In this document: piece by piece, positions 1 through 12,850 of the stretch | Position numbering within the stretch: position 1 is the stretch's first letter | Layout: each line of letters starts with the position of its first letter | Origin: Cenococcum geophilum 1.58 | Lineage: Eukaryota > Ascomycota > Dothideomycetes > Gloniales > Gloniaceae | DNA: 64,000 bases | NCBI GenBank assembly: GCA_001692895.1 | Contig: KV748294.1 | Coordinates: 65,370 to 129,369 of the forward strand | Direction of reading: 5' to 3' | The notes under the pieces: generated by a model | The model's input: the letters and a program-made list of their open reading frames with translations, nothing else | Database searches by the model: none | Told to the model about the DNA's origin: nothing | Translations under genes and position numbers: made by a program

Positions 1-394
1 ACTATAATATCCGTAATATCCGCAACGATATCCGCAACGTCTGTAATATCCGTAATATTCGCAATACCTAAAACATCCGCGATTACTGCCCTAAGCACCT
101 GTTGACCTATATACTTCTCCTTTATACTTTCTTACCTTCTTTCCTTTTTGTAAATGTTGCCAGTATCTATATAAGTAGAGGTTATAAATATTGTATTAGA
201 TGGATGGCGTAGAGTGTATACGGTAGGGGCTGTATGCGTAGCGTAGGTCACCTAACTACCTACGGCCCGACAGATAGCCCGACCTTTACTACCCCTTTCT
301 TTCTCTTTTAGTAGATAACGAAGAAGACACGAATGAATTAAAGAACCTGTTACCTTATATTGCAATTGCAGTACCCCCCTGGGTGATACCGATA
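1..394 (+). mobile_element. Family X LTR (X1), cut by window edge
   Basis: This stretch is the reverse complement of 59,520-59,910, where the same sequence borders the gag-bearing element X2. It ends with an LTR-type terminus (original ...CGACA, here decayed) at 394, directly joined to gypsy gag sequence at 395. The first ~75 bases carry a 9-bp tandem repeat of the type ATATCCGCA, also found in the X2 LTR and at 32,841-32,916. Orientation is opposite to X2, so the body of this copy lies off the left edge. It was inserted into the gag region of G-a. Family: copia-type, judged from the gag remnant in X2. LTR identity is inferred from the terminus and the junctions. Confidence 0.6.
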
Positions 395-3300
395 CTATAG
401 ATTAAATAGCGTACGCAGGATTATTCCTAATAGAAAGGGCGCTTAAATGGTTTAAACCCTATCTTACGGAAATACAGAATAATGGTATAACAACTACTAA
501 TTAGGAGGTATAATATATGTTTATAAGCTGGACTAGATTCGCGGAATAATTAATATAAATATTTAGGGACCTAGAAGTAATAACTATAGTAAAAAGAAAG
601 CTTTAGGACCTAATATAGCAAACCTTAGCAATTAAGTATATAACCTAGTTTTAGACATTAGCTATATAAGTTAAATGGAATAATAAGGCGCTTATGGTAT
701 AGTATAAATAGGGACTTAAGGCAAAAGTCTAGGATATAATTATTCTAATAGAAGATATAGATACCCTTAGGGAATTAATAGATTAAGCGATTAAGATTAA
801 TAATAGGATCTTCCAAAGGGAATAGTCTAAGAAAGGTTAGGATAGAGTTTTATAGTTATATAAGGTGTAAAGTACGTAATAACTAAAGCTAAATTAGAAA
901 CTATAGTATGGCGTAGAGCTAATAGACCTAAGCGGTACCAAAAAAAACTATAAGAGATAGAGAAAATAACTATAAAAACCTAGAAGTTAAGGATTAAGTA
1001 ATTATAGGACTAAAAAGCATAGGCTAAACTAAGGATCTTAATAGTAGAAAACGTTTAAGCGGACTTTATAGTAAAAGTAATAGTTTAAAAATAGAGCTTA
1101 CATAAATTGCGGAAAATAAGGTTATTTTACTAGAAACTATAAAAGTAGTTAAAGTTACTATGTAGTAAAGGGAACTAGACTAATAGTATATAATATATAC
1201 GTATAGAGGGATAATAGTATACTATAAGGAATAAAAGAGTGTTTAATTAAAAGCTTTACGTTTTGTTATAATAATATATACTAAATTTATAAAGACGCTA
1301 AGTATAGTGTAAGCTATTGGCTATAAAAGCTAGAGTTAAAAGGACTTAAAAAAACTAAAGAGTTAAATAAAGAATAAGATTAACTCTATAAGCTAGATTA
1401 AAATATTACAGTAATATATAGATAAAGATTAGTAACAATAATAATAGAGTTAGAGTACTTATTAATTAATAGTAATAAGGTAAAAAAGGGAACTAACTAG
1501 GGGTATCTAAACCTTAATAATGTAATAGAAGTAGAGACCGAAACCGCTATAAAGCAAGGTTTAGTAATAGGTATTATAACACCATTAGATACGATATCTA
1601 TCGTTTTATAAGATAAAAGGAGTAATATCTAAAGGTAATTAAGTAAGTAGATAACTGCTAGTGCTAGCTTACTACTTAATAAAGGCAAAAGGCTAAAGGC
1701 TTAAGATTTTTAAAATAAGATAAAAGATAACTAAGATTCTTAAAATAAGATAAGGTACGCTTAGGGACCTATAACAGACGATAACCGATAGAGTAGAGTA
1801 ATGGCTTAGTTTAGCGATATATAAATAAGCTTAGGACGAAGTTTCCTAAAGGTATAAAAATTTTAAAGCGAGATAAGTAAGATTTAAGACTCTTAAAATA
1901 AGATAAAAATACTAGTAAAGCCTAGTTAGACTAAGGCTAGAGTATAGCTTAAGAAAGAAGCGAGCTTAGGATTAAAGAATCTAAGGGACTAAGAATTTAG
2001 AGTATAAATAAGGACACCTATAAGCAAAAGGTAAGAGGCTTTGCTATAGATTAGGGAATCTATAATATAAACAGCAGTTAGATTAGGAGATAGATATATA
2101 AACCTAGAAAACTTACTAGGGGAACATAGTATTTAGCCTAAAGATTAAAAAGTTAATATTACAATTAAGAAGTAAGAGAACTTTAAAGATCTAATTATAA
2201 GACGTAAATAACGAGAAACTATAGATAAGTTTAGAGTAAGAATCTTTATATAGCAAGAATAGAAACTAGATATAAGATCTAGTATACTAAGTTATATATA
2301 AAATAGAGCACTAGTATAAATAATTACTAATAGGCTAAAAGCAGGCACGCTAAAAGCTAAGTAGTTTACTAAACTAAAAAATAAAGAGGATTTAGGGATT
2401 CTAACTAGGTTTAAGGAACGGTATATAAAAAGCTATTACAATATAGTAATAAGAAGATACTTCCTTACGGATAAACCGTATATACTCTAATAGCTATACT
2501 AAAGGTAGTATAGGTAAAGGCATAATAATAAATAGGAAGATTTCTATATATAGTTAGATAAGAGAGTTATTTAGGACCACTTAATTACGGAAAAAGCAAT
2601 AAATTATATTAAGAGAGCCTTAATTATAATATTAAAAGATTTAAAGTAATAATTAGAGAACTAAAGAAGCGAAAGACGTATCTTAATACCTACAAATAAA
2701 GTTATAATATTTAGATTAATACGATAGAGGTTTAAACTTAAGGACGAAGATAAGTTAAGAGTTAACCCAAAGCACCTAGTATACTATACGCTATTATAGA
2801 TTATATATATAGACAATATATATAAAATGCATAAAAATCCGAAAAAGAAAAACTAGAAATACCCTATAAGGATATATTGGGCGCTAGATAAGTAATAGTA
2901 TAGAAATACTAAGTATATATATAGCTAGCATCTAGTAGAAGTTTAGGAGTTAGAAAACTTAATATTTTAACTAAAAAGATTCTTTACTAAAAAATACTTA
3001 GATAAATAATAGTAGTGGGAATATCTAGAGAATATATATCTATAGTATATTAAGGATAAAAAGTAAATAAAGCATTAGCTAAAGAGTAAGTTAAGTATAT
3101 AAGGATCTAGCAGCTAATAATTAGGAAAAGTAGAGGCCTATAAAACTAGAGGGAGCTAGTAGTAGAGCCTTAGACCCTTAAAGGAATTTAAGGACAACAC
3201 CTAAATTTATAAGTTAAATAGTAAGATTAACAGTTTAAAGTATTAGTAGATAGTGGAGCAATAAGGAACTATATTTTACTAGTAGTAGTTAAAAGAATGG

Positions 3301-3538
3301 GGCTACCGCATAGGTAAAAGAAGCACCCTTATTTATTAGTTATAATTTTAGGAGATCCGATAGCCTATAGAGGAGGTATTATTAATCTTAAAATAGGACC
3401 TATTTAGATAACCATTAAAGGGAGATAAATTAAGATGTCTTTTAATATATTACTATTAGGGAATAATAAGGCAGTATTAGAAATGCTTTAGTTATAGGAA
3501 TATAATTTAAGGATTAATTAGATTATAGGTTAAGTTAA

Positions 3539-3724
3539 TGTTGGAAACACAGGGTGACTTACTAATAACGACTACTCGAGTAGGGTTATAGTAATGTTGG
3601 TTAATTCTTCTTAATAGGAATAAGGAAAGGGGTGAGGAACTTAAGGTTCCTTACCACGCTAGGGCCACGTTAACACGTAACGGCAATATGCTTCATATGA
3701 CAGCAACTTGCCTTATTCCCAACA
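3539..3724 (-). repeat. Copia-1 left (3') LTR
   Basis: 186 bp, starts TGTTGG and ends CCAACA, and aligns end to end with 9,614-9,799. Because the element reads on the minus strand this is its 3' LTR. Confidence 0.9.
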
Positions 3725-3900
3725 CTAGCAACTCTTCTTTTTATGGTTGCTATATATATATATATAAACAGACAGTATATAATAATACTAGACAATATAT
3801 AATAAAACCAGATAATATATAACAAAACTAGACGATATATAATAATGCGGTAGTTAGCAGAATTTAGTAGATAACGTGAAGACGGGTAGGCCGCTAAGAT
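3725..3900 (-). other. Copia-1 3' untranslated spacer with (TA)n run
   Basis: Low-complexity AT-rich stretch with a TA dinucleotide run at about 3,749-3,766 and three imperfect ~28-bp tandem units ending in ATATAATA-like sequence at about 3,775-3,846. The 20 bp or so beside the LTR (GGTTGC...CTAGC) is shared with the 3' end of Copia-2 near 31,437-31,463, so it belongs to the copia element. An 81-codon minus-strand frame crosses this stretch but encodes only TA-repeat peptide and is not called. Confidence 0.55.
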
Positions 3901-3924
3901 GCTAGTAGTAAGCAAGCTAATAGC

Positions 3925-4054
3925 GATTTTCTATGCCGGGTATGGAAAATCCTAATTGGTTAGCAGAAGTCTACACCGCCACTTAAATTAATTAGGTATG
4001 GCGCTCTTAGTAAGGATCTAATTAATTAAACAACTTTAACCGGCGGTTAAAGTT
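3925..4054 (-). other. Two-hairpin module in copia 3' region
   Basis: Two inverted repeats lie about 80 bp apart. The first is at 3,925-3,951 (arms GATTTTC...GAAAATC, 27 bp, nearly perfect). The second is at 4,032-4,054 (arms AACTTTAACC and GGTTAAAGTT around GGC). The same pair, in the same order and with similar flanks, occurs at 52,294-52,320 and 52,419-52,441 in gypsy Z. The second hairpin alone recurs at 36,501-36,523 in gypsy W. In all three the module sits between the end of pol and the 3' LTR. The function is unknown; an RNA 3'-end structure or a captured short repeat are both possible. Confidence 0.7.
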
Positions 4055-7000
4055 CTATAAGATTTTAACTTTTTTAAATTTCCCTCTTAACCCAACCTTT
4101 AACTTATATACGTAGAGTATTTATATTAACAAACGTCTCTAGTACCTTGTTTAAGTTTGCCTTTATTATTATATCTACTAGGTTATCTTAGCCATTAATC
4201 TATTAGATCTTAAAGAGTTCTTAACGCTTATAGGACTGCCGAAGTGCTATAATATTAATTATAAGACGCTTCTCCTTTATAGTACTAAGCTTAACTAAAC
4301 ACTCGTAGAGGGAATATAAGTCGGTGTATACGATTATAGGGATAGTAGGAAGTTTAAGCCAGTCTATAATTATTTTAAGGGTAGTTTCAATTGTAATTAC
4401 TATATTAACTTCGCTGACTATTCTATATATCTCTAACGCTAAAACGCTTTAAGTGACGCGCTTACTCTTAGTTAAGCTTTAATAAATAAGGTTGCCGTAG
4501 ATCATAAAGTTATTCTCTTTAGTAGATTTATTTGTAATAATAATCTTATATTCTAGCTAGGAGCTAAAATCTTTATTATTTATAAACGATTTATTAATAA
4601 ATATAAAGAGCTTAGTAGTAGGAAGGTTAATAGGCACATAGAGTAGCCCCCTGTTAAGATGGTTTATTTGCTAAGAAAGACGCTTATTTAGGGCAAGAAC
4701 GTCATCCTTAGTTAGTTCCTGGTATTAAGTGGCAACAGAGAGATTAAAGGAAGCCTTAGGTTAACAGATAGAAGCCACATAAGCTCTATAAGCGCGTTAC
4801 TCCACGTATCCTTGCTTTAGAGAATTAATATTAACAACGTTAATCTTCTTACCTTAACCCTTCTGGCGTAGAGTAATGGAGCCCTTATTTAGGGAGAGGA
4901 TATATCTATTAAAGAGTAATAGTATTACTAAGTTAAGTCTTTTCTTTGGCTTTGCTATAAGGTTTACCTTTACTAGCTTATCTTCTTTAAGAGCTAAGAA
5001 TTAGTTATCTCCTAAGATAATTATATTATCTGTTTGCATGCCGACGATTCTAAATAAAGTTCCTATAGTTATAATAAGGAAGCAGGGATTAAATATAGAA
5101 GTAGTTATTAAAAGCTTCTCCTTATAGTGCTTGCTGTAGGTAGCCCACCAATAAGTTCCTACCTCTGAAATTCCATATAATGGCTTAAGTATGACTATAA
5201 TCGTATCCTCAGGATATTGGTGGCGAATTTACTCTAGAAGGTATGCTAGTATTAAGCGCTAAAGGCGCGTCTCTAATTGGGTGTAGGCCTAAGTAATATC
5301 TTATAGGTAAACCGCTATTCTATTCTTTATTAAGGAGGGAGCTAGCGTAATAATAACTCGTTAACTAGCTCGTTAAATTATAGGGGATTACGTAAGGATT
5401 ACTTTCTTACCGTTATTGTTATAACCTTAAATGACTAGCCTTAACTTCTTAAATGGGGTATTAGTAGCTTTGCCTTTAATCTTATTAACTATTCTTAACT
5501 TAAATATGCGGACTCTATTGAACTTGGTAGGGTCATATTTCTTAAATTTAAAGACTCCTCTTATAATAAGACCGTCGATCTCCTACTTATTAGATGCTTA
5601 GAAAGGAGCTCCTAGAGTTATAATGTGGCCTTTTTTTTAGAGCTGTTTTGCGAGTTTAAAGTTAGCCTTCTTTTTAGCTGTTATAAAGGCTATCGATAGC
5701 TTATCTCCATTCTCGATAGTAGTAACGAATTGCTCTTCAAAATTAATAAGATGTTAGCAATTTCGTAATCCCTTTGGGCAACCTCTACCGCGTTATAGTT
5801 GCGGTATGTTTACTATAATTATATTAGAATCGCCTTCGCCTTTTAGAGCACGTTAATCGTAGTTCTCCTCTGGGGTATCCTCTAGGGTATCCTATAAAGG
5901 CTTAGAGCTATTATCCCTATAATAGGGCTTAATAATAGTTAAGTGGAATTAAGTGGGTCTATAGGGCATCTAAAAAGTGTAAGTTTAACTATCGATTATA
6001 ATAAGTTTATGTGGGCCTAACTATCCTCCCTTTTTACGCTATACGCGTACCTCCGATTAAAGTGGCAGATTAAGCGTAGTTAAGATATTTAAGCCATTTC
6101 TTATTCCTAGTGTGTTGTTAACCTAGCGCGTAGCGTAGAGATATTATACCTCCTTTATTGCCTTACGAATAGCCTTAGCTCGTTACGCAATAGAGGGAGA
6201 TAGTAGAGAATTATCAGTTATTTAAGGGTAGGCGCTAAAGACTAGCAATATAGGTACGAGCCTATCTGGGCTAGCGGTATTATTAATAGCCTTAATAGCT
6301 ATCTATAGGATAAGCTTTTTACTAGTACCCTCTAGTTCTAAAGAAATAATCTTATATGCGCGGTGTAATGGCGTATAATATTATTCTACTTTTCCGATAC
6401 TATTATATGCCTTAACGGGGACTTTCTTAACCTTAATTATTATTGCCTTTACCTATTATCGAAACTCTGTAGATAAGAAGTTCTTTCCTATATTATAAAT
6501 GATTTAATTAGGGGGTCCTAGGTAGATATTAATCTAGCATAATTAAAGAGTATCCTATACGTTCCTAGCTAATATATCTTTTAAAAAGCGTGCGGCTTGA
6601 AAGGAGGTTAAGAAGTTAATAACTTGGAGTACTGGCTTGCCGTTAAGATATATAACATCTATAATAATGCAGAAGTTAAAGTTATAGTTGTCTTTAAGAG
6701 TAAACTTAAATCGGCTAGGGGACTTCTGGTTCATTTAGTAGTGGTGGCAGTACTTTATAAGATATTTAATTACCTTAACCTTAACTTTATAACCTACTCA
6801 CTAAAGGACCCTAAGCAATTAGTGAATAGATGGGTGGCCAAAATGATGGTGTAGTTAACGTAACTTTGACTTAGTTAGGTAGCTCCAAGCAACGCTCCTT
6901 TTTGGCTATTAAAGGAGTAACTAAGGGTAACCCCACTTGCGTATAATAGGCACCCAATTATCTCCCTAGATAAGCATATTCTTAAGGTTATTAAGCTTAA

Positions 7001-9613
7001 TACCTAATTTATCTATATTTTGGATGCAAAATAGAAATGGGGTATTTATAGGGATAATGTGGAAAGTAATATATCCTAACGGGGTTTAGACCTTAATTAT
7101 GCTAAGAGAGATTACAGTACCCTTGCTAAAGCGAATTGTATGTTAGCCTACTGTTAATTAGTTAATTTAAATAGAGCTATTAAGCTACTAAAGAGCTTAA
7201 ACTTAAGGCTCTCCTGCTATAGATACTCCTGCGGCTCTAGTATCTGGTATAATGCTATAGAAGACGTTCGCCAAGTATCTGTTGTTAAAGGAGAATACGG
7301 AACTTTCCTTTAGCTTATTAAAGATATCTAACTTTATAATAGAATGGAGCGTAGATTAGTCATTAAGGATAGCAACGGTTTGTATGCTATTTACCTTACT
7401 ATACTTAGTAAAGTATTGGTCGGGAGAGTAGTCCTTAATTTTTATATCCATAAGAAGCTATTCGGCCTCGTCAACCTTACCCTTAAGATCTTCTTCGCCT
7501 TTATATTAAACTAGGAAGTTTTGGAAGTAGGCCATAGTAACCTCTTAGTTTCCGACGTTTTGTATACTCTGGCGAAACCTATTATATGCCTCCTTTTGTC
7601 TATTAAGAGGGTGTCTAGTTAACTAGCAATTTGGCTTCTTATAAACGTAGCACTTCTTCTAACGATTGCTCTAAAGTGAACCTCCACAAGGACCTCTATA
7701 ATTGCCTTATAGTTAACGTTAATTATACCCTTTACCGTATCCCCTACCACGTCCACTATATATTTAATCAGTCCAGTTATAATTATATTGGTCGGCCGGG
7801 TTAATTAAGGTAGGTTAGAGTTAGGCGTTAAATTGCTGTACTTCTTAAGAGCGTAGAGCGGTACTAATAGAGGATCTTAATTAAGTATATACTCTTTTAT
7901 AAGTACTTATAGGGTTAAAGAGAGCGAGATTATATTCTTTAATACCTCAGCATGCGCTAATAACTTAATCGCGTAAGCTAAGGTCCTCTTAATATAATTT
8001 AGATAAACCACGCTAAATTATCTAAAGTTAATTAAAGAGCTTTTAAAGATAATTAAGCCGAGAGATACCTGGGTTTATAGCAATGATTCTTAGGAAGGTA
8101 GTCTCTCTCCACTCCGATATATATTGCTGCTTATTCTCTTTTAATTTAAAGTGGCATCTTATCTTATATATTATTTGGTTAAAATTATATCCTTTTCCTA
8201 CCAAACGATTATAATAGAAGGTACTAGCGCGGCCCTTAAGCATAACGGAATAGGCGTTATGATATTAGTCAGGTTCTAATCTAACCTTTTAGTAATAGTT
8301 ATAGAAGATACGCAGCTTCGAATTAAGGATATTATATAGTTTCCTACTAAACTTCTTCTCCTGGTCCGTATAGAGCTTTGTAAGCTCTATAAGCATTTTT
8401 AAGGTGCCTCTAAGTAGTATTAGACCACGTTAAAATTGTATTAGAGATTAAGATGGGGATTGCTTTATAGGCTGCAGTAGAGATATAGAGCTTAGTAGAA
8501 CACGGCGTGGTACCTAATCTTCCTATAGTAGAGTTTAAAGGTTATTAAATCGCGAAGTAAGGGGATCTTGCGCTTGCTTTTAAGGGGTAGTAGTTAACGT
8601 TGCTAGTTGAATTAGTGGATCCTAGGGAGCTGGAGATAAAGGTAGAAGCAATGGATGTGGAACGTGAGAACTTGTGCCTGGAGTAATAGAATTAGAGTGC
8701 GTCTCTATTGGCGTATTGTTTGGATTCTATTATAAGTTAAGCTTCCTCTTAGTATATAGTTGGTGCTTAACCTCTTATAGAGTCTATTCGTGCTCTTCTT
8801 TTGCGTTAATAATTTACTTCTGAATATTATCTTTAATAGCACCCCTATCTATAGGAATAAATACTCTATTCTCCCGAAGGAAGTTATAGAAGTCTTATAC
8901 AACGTCCTTCTTCGTAAGAGCTTATATTTCCTTTATCTATCTAACAAAGTCCTCCTTTATATAACACCATAGCTCGGTATCGTTATATTTACTGTCTATA
9001 TAGTATACTATACGGTATACTAAGAATCCGTTTAGGTCCTGTTCCTTAGCGTTTATAGGGTTAATGTCTATATCCTATATCTCCAGGTTAATGCTTTTCT
9101 TGTACTTCTTTGGGTAGGTTGACGCTATAGTAGGTATAGAATTAATGGGGTGTCGTACGTTAAAGGTAGGTAGGGTTTTTAGCTTTGTAGAATCTTATAG
9201 GTTTACTGTTAAAAGGTAGGCAATTAAGATGTTGTTGACGCGTTTTGGACATTAACTTTGGGACTATAGGTTTAGTAATACTTTTAACCTAAAGTACTTA
9301 ACCAAATCTTTGTATGCGTAGTTGTTTAACGCGTTTCAGACGTTAATTTTGGGACCATAGGTTTAGTGATACTTCTAACCTAAAGTACTTAACTAAATCT
9401 TCGTAAACGTAGTTGTTCTATATAATAGACGCAACTTAGTATCTCCTAGTACTTAGTAACACTTCTGTTACTAGTTTTCCGTAAGTTTAAGGTAGTATAG
9501 TATCGCCGGGATCTATTCTATATGAGCGTATATAGCACCCCTATACGAGACTGTCTCTTCTGTTCGAAAACCTAGCTGCTCTATAGTTGACTGTATATTT
9601 AACCACTAATTAG

Positions 9614-9799
9614 TGTTGGAAATATAGGGTAACTTACTAATAATGACTACTTAAGTAGGGTTATAGTAATATTGGTTAATTCTTCTTAATAGGAATAAGG
9701 AAAGGGGTGAGGAACTTAAGGTTCCTCACCACGCTAGGGCCACGTCGACACGTGACGGCAATATGCTTCATGCGACGGCAACTTGCCTCATTCCCGACA
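9614..9799 (-). repeat. Copia-1 right (5') LTR
   Basis: 186 bp, TGTTGG...CCGACA, the same length as the left copy at 3,539-3,724 and differing mainly by transitions. It is less mutated at its right end than the left copy. Confidence 0.9.
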
Positions 9800-10551
9800 G
9801 TTAATATTAGAGATACGCGATAATGTAAGATATAATAATAAACTAAGTTAGTATAATACTAAGCTAGAGCAATATATAAGGAAACTAAGAAAAGGTTAGG
9901 TTATATACTAAAGAGATACTATAAATATAGTAAGAAGCTATAGTTACTAAAAAGTGAAAAGCTATTAGAATATATAGTATAGGACTATAAAATAGAGTTA
10001 GAACTAGGAATAAATCTAAAGTTTTTCCTAACCTATAAGCTTACTAAAGAAGAAGGTAAAGTATTAAAAGAGTTTATCTAGAAGAACTTATAAAAGGGAT
10101 ATATTAGACTATTACAGTTATTAGCGGGTTATCTAGTACTATTCGTACTAAAGAAAAACGGAAAACTTAGGCTATGTATTAACTATAGATAGTTAAATAG
10201 TATTACTAAAAAGGATAGGTATTCTTTACCCTTAATTAGCGAAATCTAAGATAGGATCAGTAATGTGTAAATCTTTATAAAAATAAATCTAAGATAGGTA
10301 TACTATTAGATTAGAATTAAGGAAGGTAACGAATAAAAGGCAGCCTTTAGATTAAGAGAAGGACTATATAAACTATTAGTTATATAATTTGGGCTTATAA
10401 ACGCACTAGTAATGTTTTAGAAGCGTATTAATAATATATTAAGAGAGTACTTAGATAAATTTGTTATAGTATACCTTAATAATAATATTATCTATTTAAT
10501 AACTAAGGAAGAATACGGGGAATACGTTAAATAGGTTTTAAAGAGACTATA

Positions 10552-10859
10552 TATAAGAGGCCAGCCTAACCAGAACGTATGATTATCTAATTAACAGTAT
10601 CACCGGTAAGTAGAAGGTAAGTTAAAGGTAGAATAAGTTTTACGTATTAAAGGATAAATGCTTCTAACCACTTCTATTTAAAGACTAATTGCTAGTTCTT
10701 CTCTAGAGGGGAACCAGCTTCCTATATATTTCTTCTAAGACGCTAGTAAAACCTTTTACCCCTAACCTATCTAACTATATCTTCTAGAACATAGATGGGA
10801 TATAGATAAAACCTCCTACTGTCTTATTAGATATGTACCTCTTGGGGGATTCTATTATA
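10552..10859 (-). repeat. Y left (3') LTR
   Basis: 308 bp; aligns end to end with 17,904-18,222. It is more AT-rich than the right copy, and the original TG start is now TA. Confidence 0.88.
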
Positions 10860-10880
10860 ATTACCTTCCTTTCTAGGGTC

Positions 10881-12850
10881 TTGGTCCTCTAAGACTTCGC
10901 CTTTACTAAGCTTTTATAGAGTTCCGGCTAAAACCACTAGGGAAACCCTTAGTGGAAAGGTACTTTATAATACGACTTATTACTAGCTCTTTACTAGCGC
11001 GGAACTTTACTTTATCTTTTATTCCTCTACTCTTTTCCTACCCTAGCTTCTTATAGTATTTTCGTAATAGGGTTTCAATAATAATAATAAAAATTTAGTG
11101 GGATTTACCTCTTTAATTTTAGGAATTTATTATAAATAGATCTAGAGGTTATCTGGTGCGATATATTAACTAACTACTATTTCCATTTACCTAAATAGGC
11201 CTTAATAATAACGTCTTTTATTTTAATTTCTTTCTGTTTATAAGTCGTTATCTCTTTTTTGTCCTTCTATTAATAACACTATTCGTCTCGTTCTTAAATA
11301 GGCTGTTTTTATTATATCTTACCTTTTAGCTTCTATATCTCTAGCCATACTTCTATTACTACCTCGTTATCTTTTTTTAATATATCTATAAGTAATAGGA
11401 TCCCTACCTTATCTCTTATAACGATGCTAACTTCTTAAAGTATTCTCTTATAATAGCTTATGGTCCTTCTACGCGTCCCCAGACCGGTAGCAGTATTATT
11501 AATCTCTTAGTGACGCCCCAGATAGCGTCTATTACTCCTACAGCAGTTTCCCTAAAATGCTATTATTGCTACGTTTATGCTCTTACGCAAGATCCTTCCT
11601 ACGTCTATAAGATGCCTTACTCCGGTAAAAACAAATCTAAGTACTTCTATTGTTGCAGTAGGAGAAAGACCTGCGTCCTAGTATTTCCCATTCCGTCCTA
11701 TTCTAGATTTCGCTAATTATACTAAATCCCCGCTATCTATATACATAAGACTCATAGGCTCTAACGCGCTATCTAAGATTTCCGCTAATATCCTAATAGT
11801 AATAGGTAGGGATAGAAGGTATCTTCCCTTACTTACAGACTCTTTAATTCTATAAGGGTTTCTACTACTATAGAGACGTAATATTCTTGGATATATAGTA
11901 TCTAAGAGCGTATATACGAATAGCTCGTCCTTATTAATAATAATATTTATACTCTTACGTGGGCTACTCTAGCTAGGTAAGTTTCTTTAGTGACTTACTT
12001 AGGAACTGTGCTAACTTCTTTAGCTAATATCTCTCTAATCCCTGCTTAGACGCTAATTTGGAACCTAGGAATACTAAGGATAGCGATAAAGGTTAAGATA
12101 AATATTCTCCTCGCCAGTCTCCTACCTATGCTAGTCCTTCTAGTACCCGTCGTTCTAAGAAGAATATTAATGGAAGTGCTAATGCTTCTAGGGATAGAGG
12201 AGCTAATAATACCGTTAATAATAACGTTAAGATAGAAGAGGAGACTCCTATTACTACTGCTAGTGTTTAAGTTATTACCTAGCTCTTTCCTTCTTTTTAT
12301 AGAATAGCTTTATATAGTGCCTCTTGGGTGCCTTTAGGATGCCCTATTATTGGGAATTGACTTTATACTTTAGGGATGCCTTTATTCTAAGCTTCGGTGA
12401 TAATTTATATAAACGCAGTACACTACTATAATCCCTATATATAATAAACGGGTAGTATTCCTATAGGTGCCTTATAATTCCTTAAAATTTCTAATTCTTT
12501 ATAGGCTGTTCTTTTGCTCCTCTTTATACCATTAACTTTACTACGTATCTCCGGTGCTAGGCTAGATACTCTCCTTTTATCTCTAAGGGATCTTTCTAAA
12601 TCCCCAAGGCCACTTCTTATAGTGCTACTACTCCTTCTTATACAGCGTCTTCTTTAAACAGTATCCCTAGTGGTTCTCCTATAGATCCCTATAGGCTTCC
12701 TCTTATAGAATTCTAGGATCCCTATTATAATGGCGAAACGTTTCTGTTCTTAATGCCTATACTTAATCCTATAGTTTTAATTTACGGGGTCTTCCTTATT
12801 GCTTTACCTATAGTATATCCGGAACTATTTCTAAGTCTTTACCTTTAGTT
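10881..12850 (-). other. Y 3' internal region, no domain recognised
   Basis: About 2 kb between the chromodomain and the 3' LTR of Y. It contains no recognisable retroelement domain on either strand. Composition is RIP-like with some CG-rich patches (11,470-11,550 and 12,090-12,200). A 68-codon + frame at 11,510-11,716 is judged accidental. Confidence 0.5.

Larger units (their letters stand above)
3539..9799 (-). mobile_element. Copia-1: full-length decayed Ty1/copia element
   Basis: A 6,261-bp copia fossil on the minus strand, inserted in G-a between protease and reverse transcriptase. The TSD GTTAA is at 3,534-3,538 and 9,800-9,804. The uninterrupted target can be read in G-c near 44,215 and in G-b near 51,741. 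Both LTRs are 186 bp and run TG...CA. On the minus strand, gag occupies about 9,000-7,900 (a 66-codon open stretch at 8,043-8,243 shows the fungal copia gag motif around YNRLVGKG), followed by integrase, reverse transcriptase and RNase H down to about 4,100. The 3' region (3,725-4,080) differs from that of Copia-2 and carries a two-hairpin module. Many breaks; structurally whole but dead. Confidence 0.88.

Noticed and set aside
3749-3766. TA microsatellite as a feature of interest
   Set aside because: Ordinary simple repeat in an AT-rich 3' region.
6624-6854. 76-codon + frame in Copia-1
   Set aside because: Lies antisense to the copia pol region and has no recognisable domain.
8790-8972. 60-codon frames at 8,790-8,972 (+) and 26,288-26,470 (-) with similar sequence
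   Set aside because: The similarity only reflects the shared copia family; both are antisense to gag.
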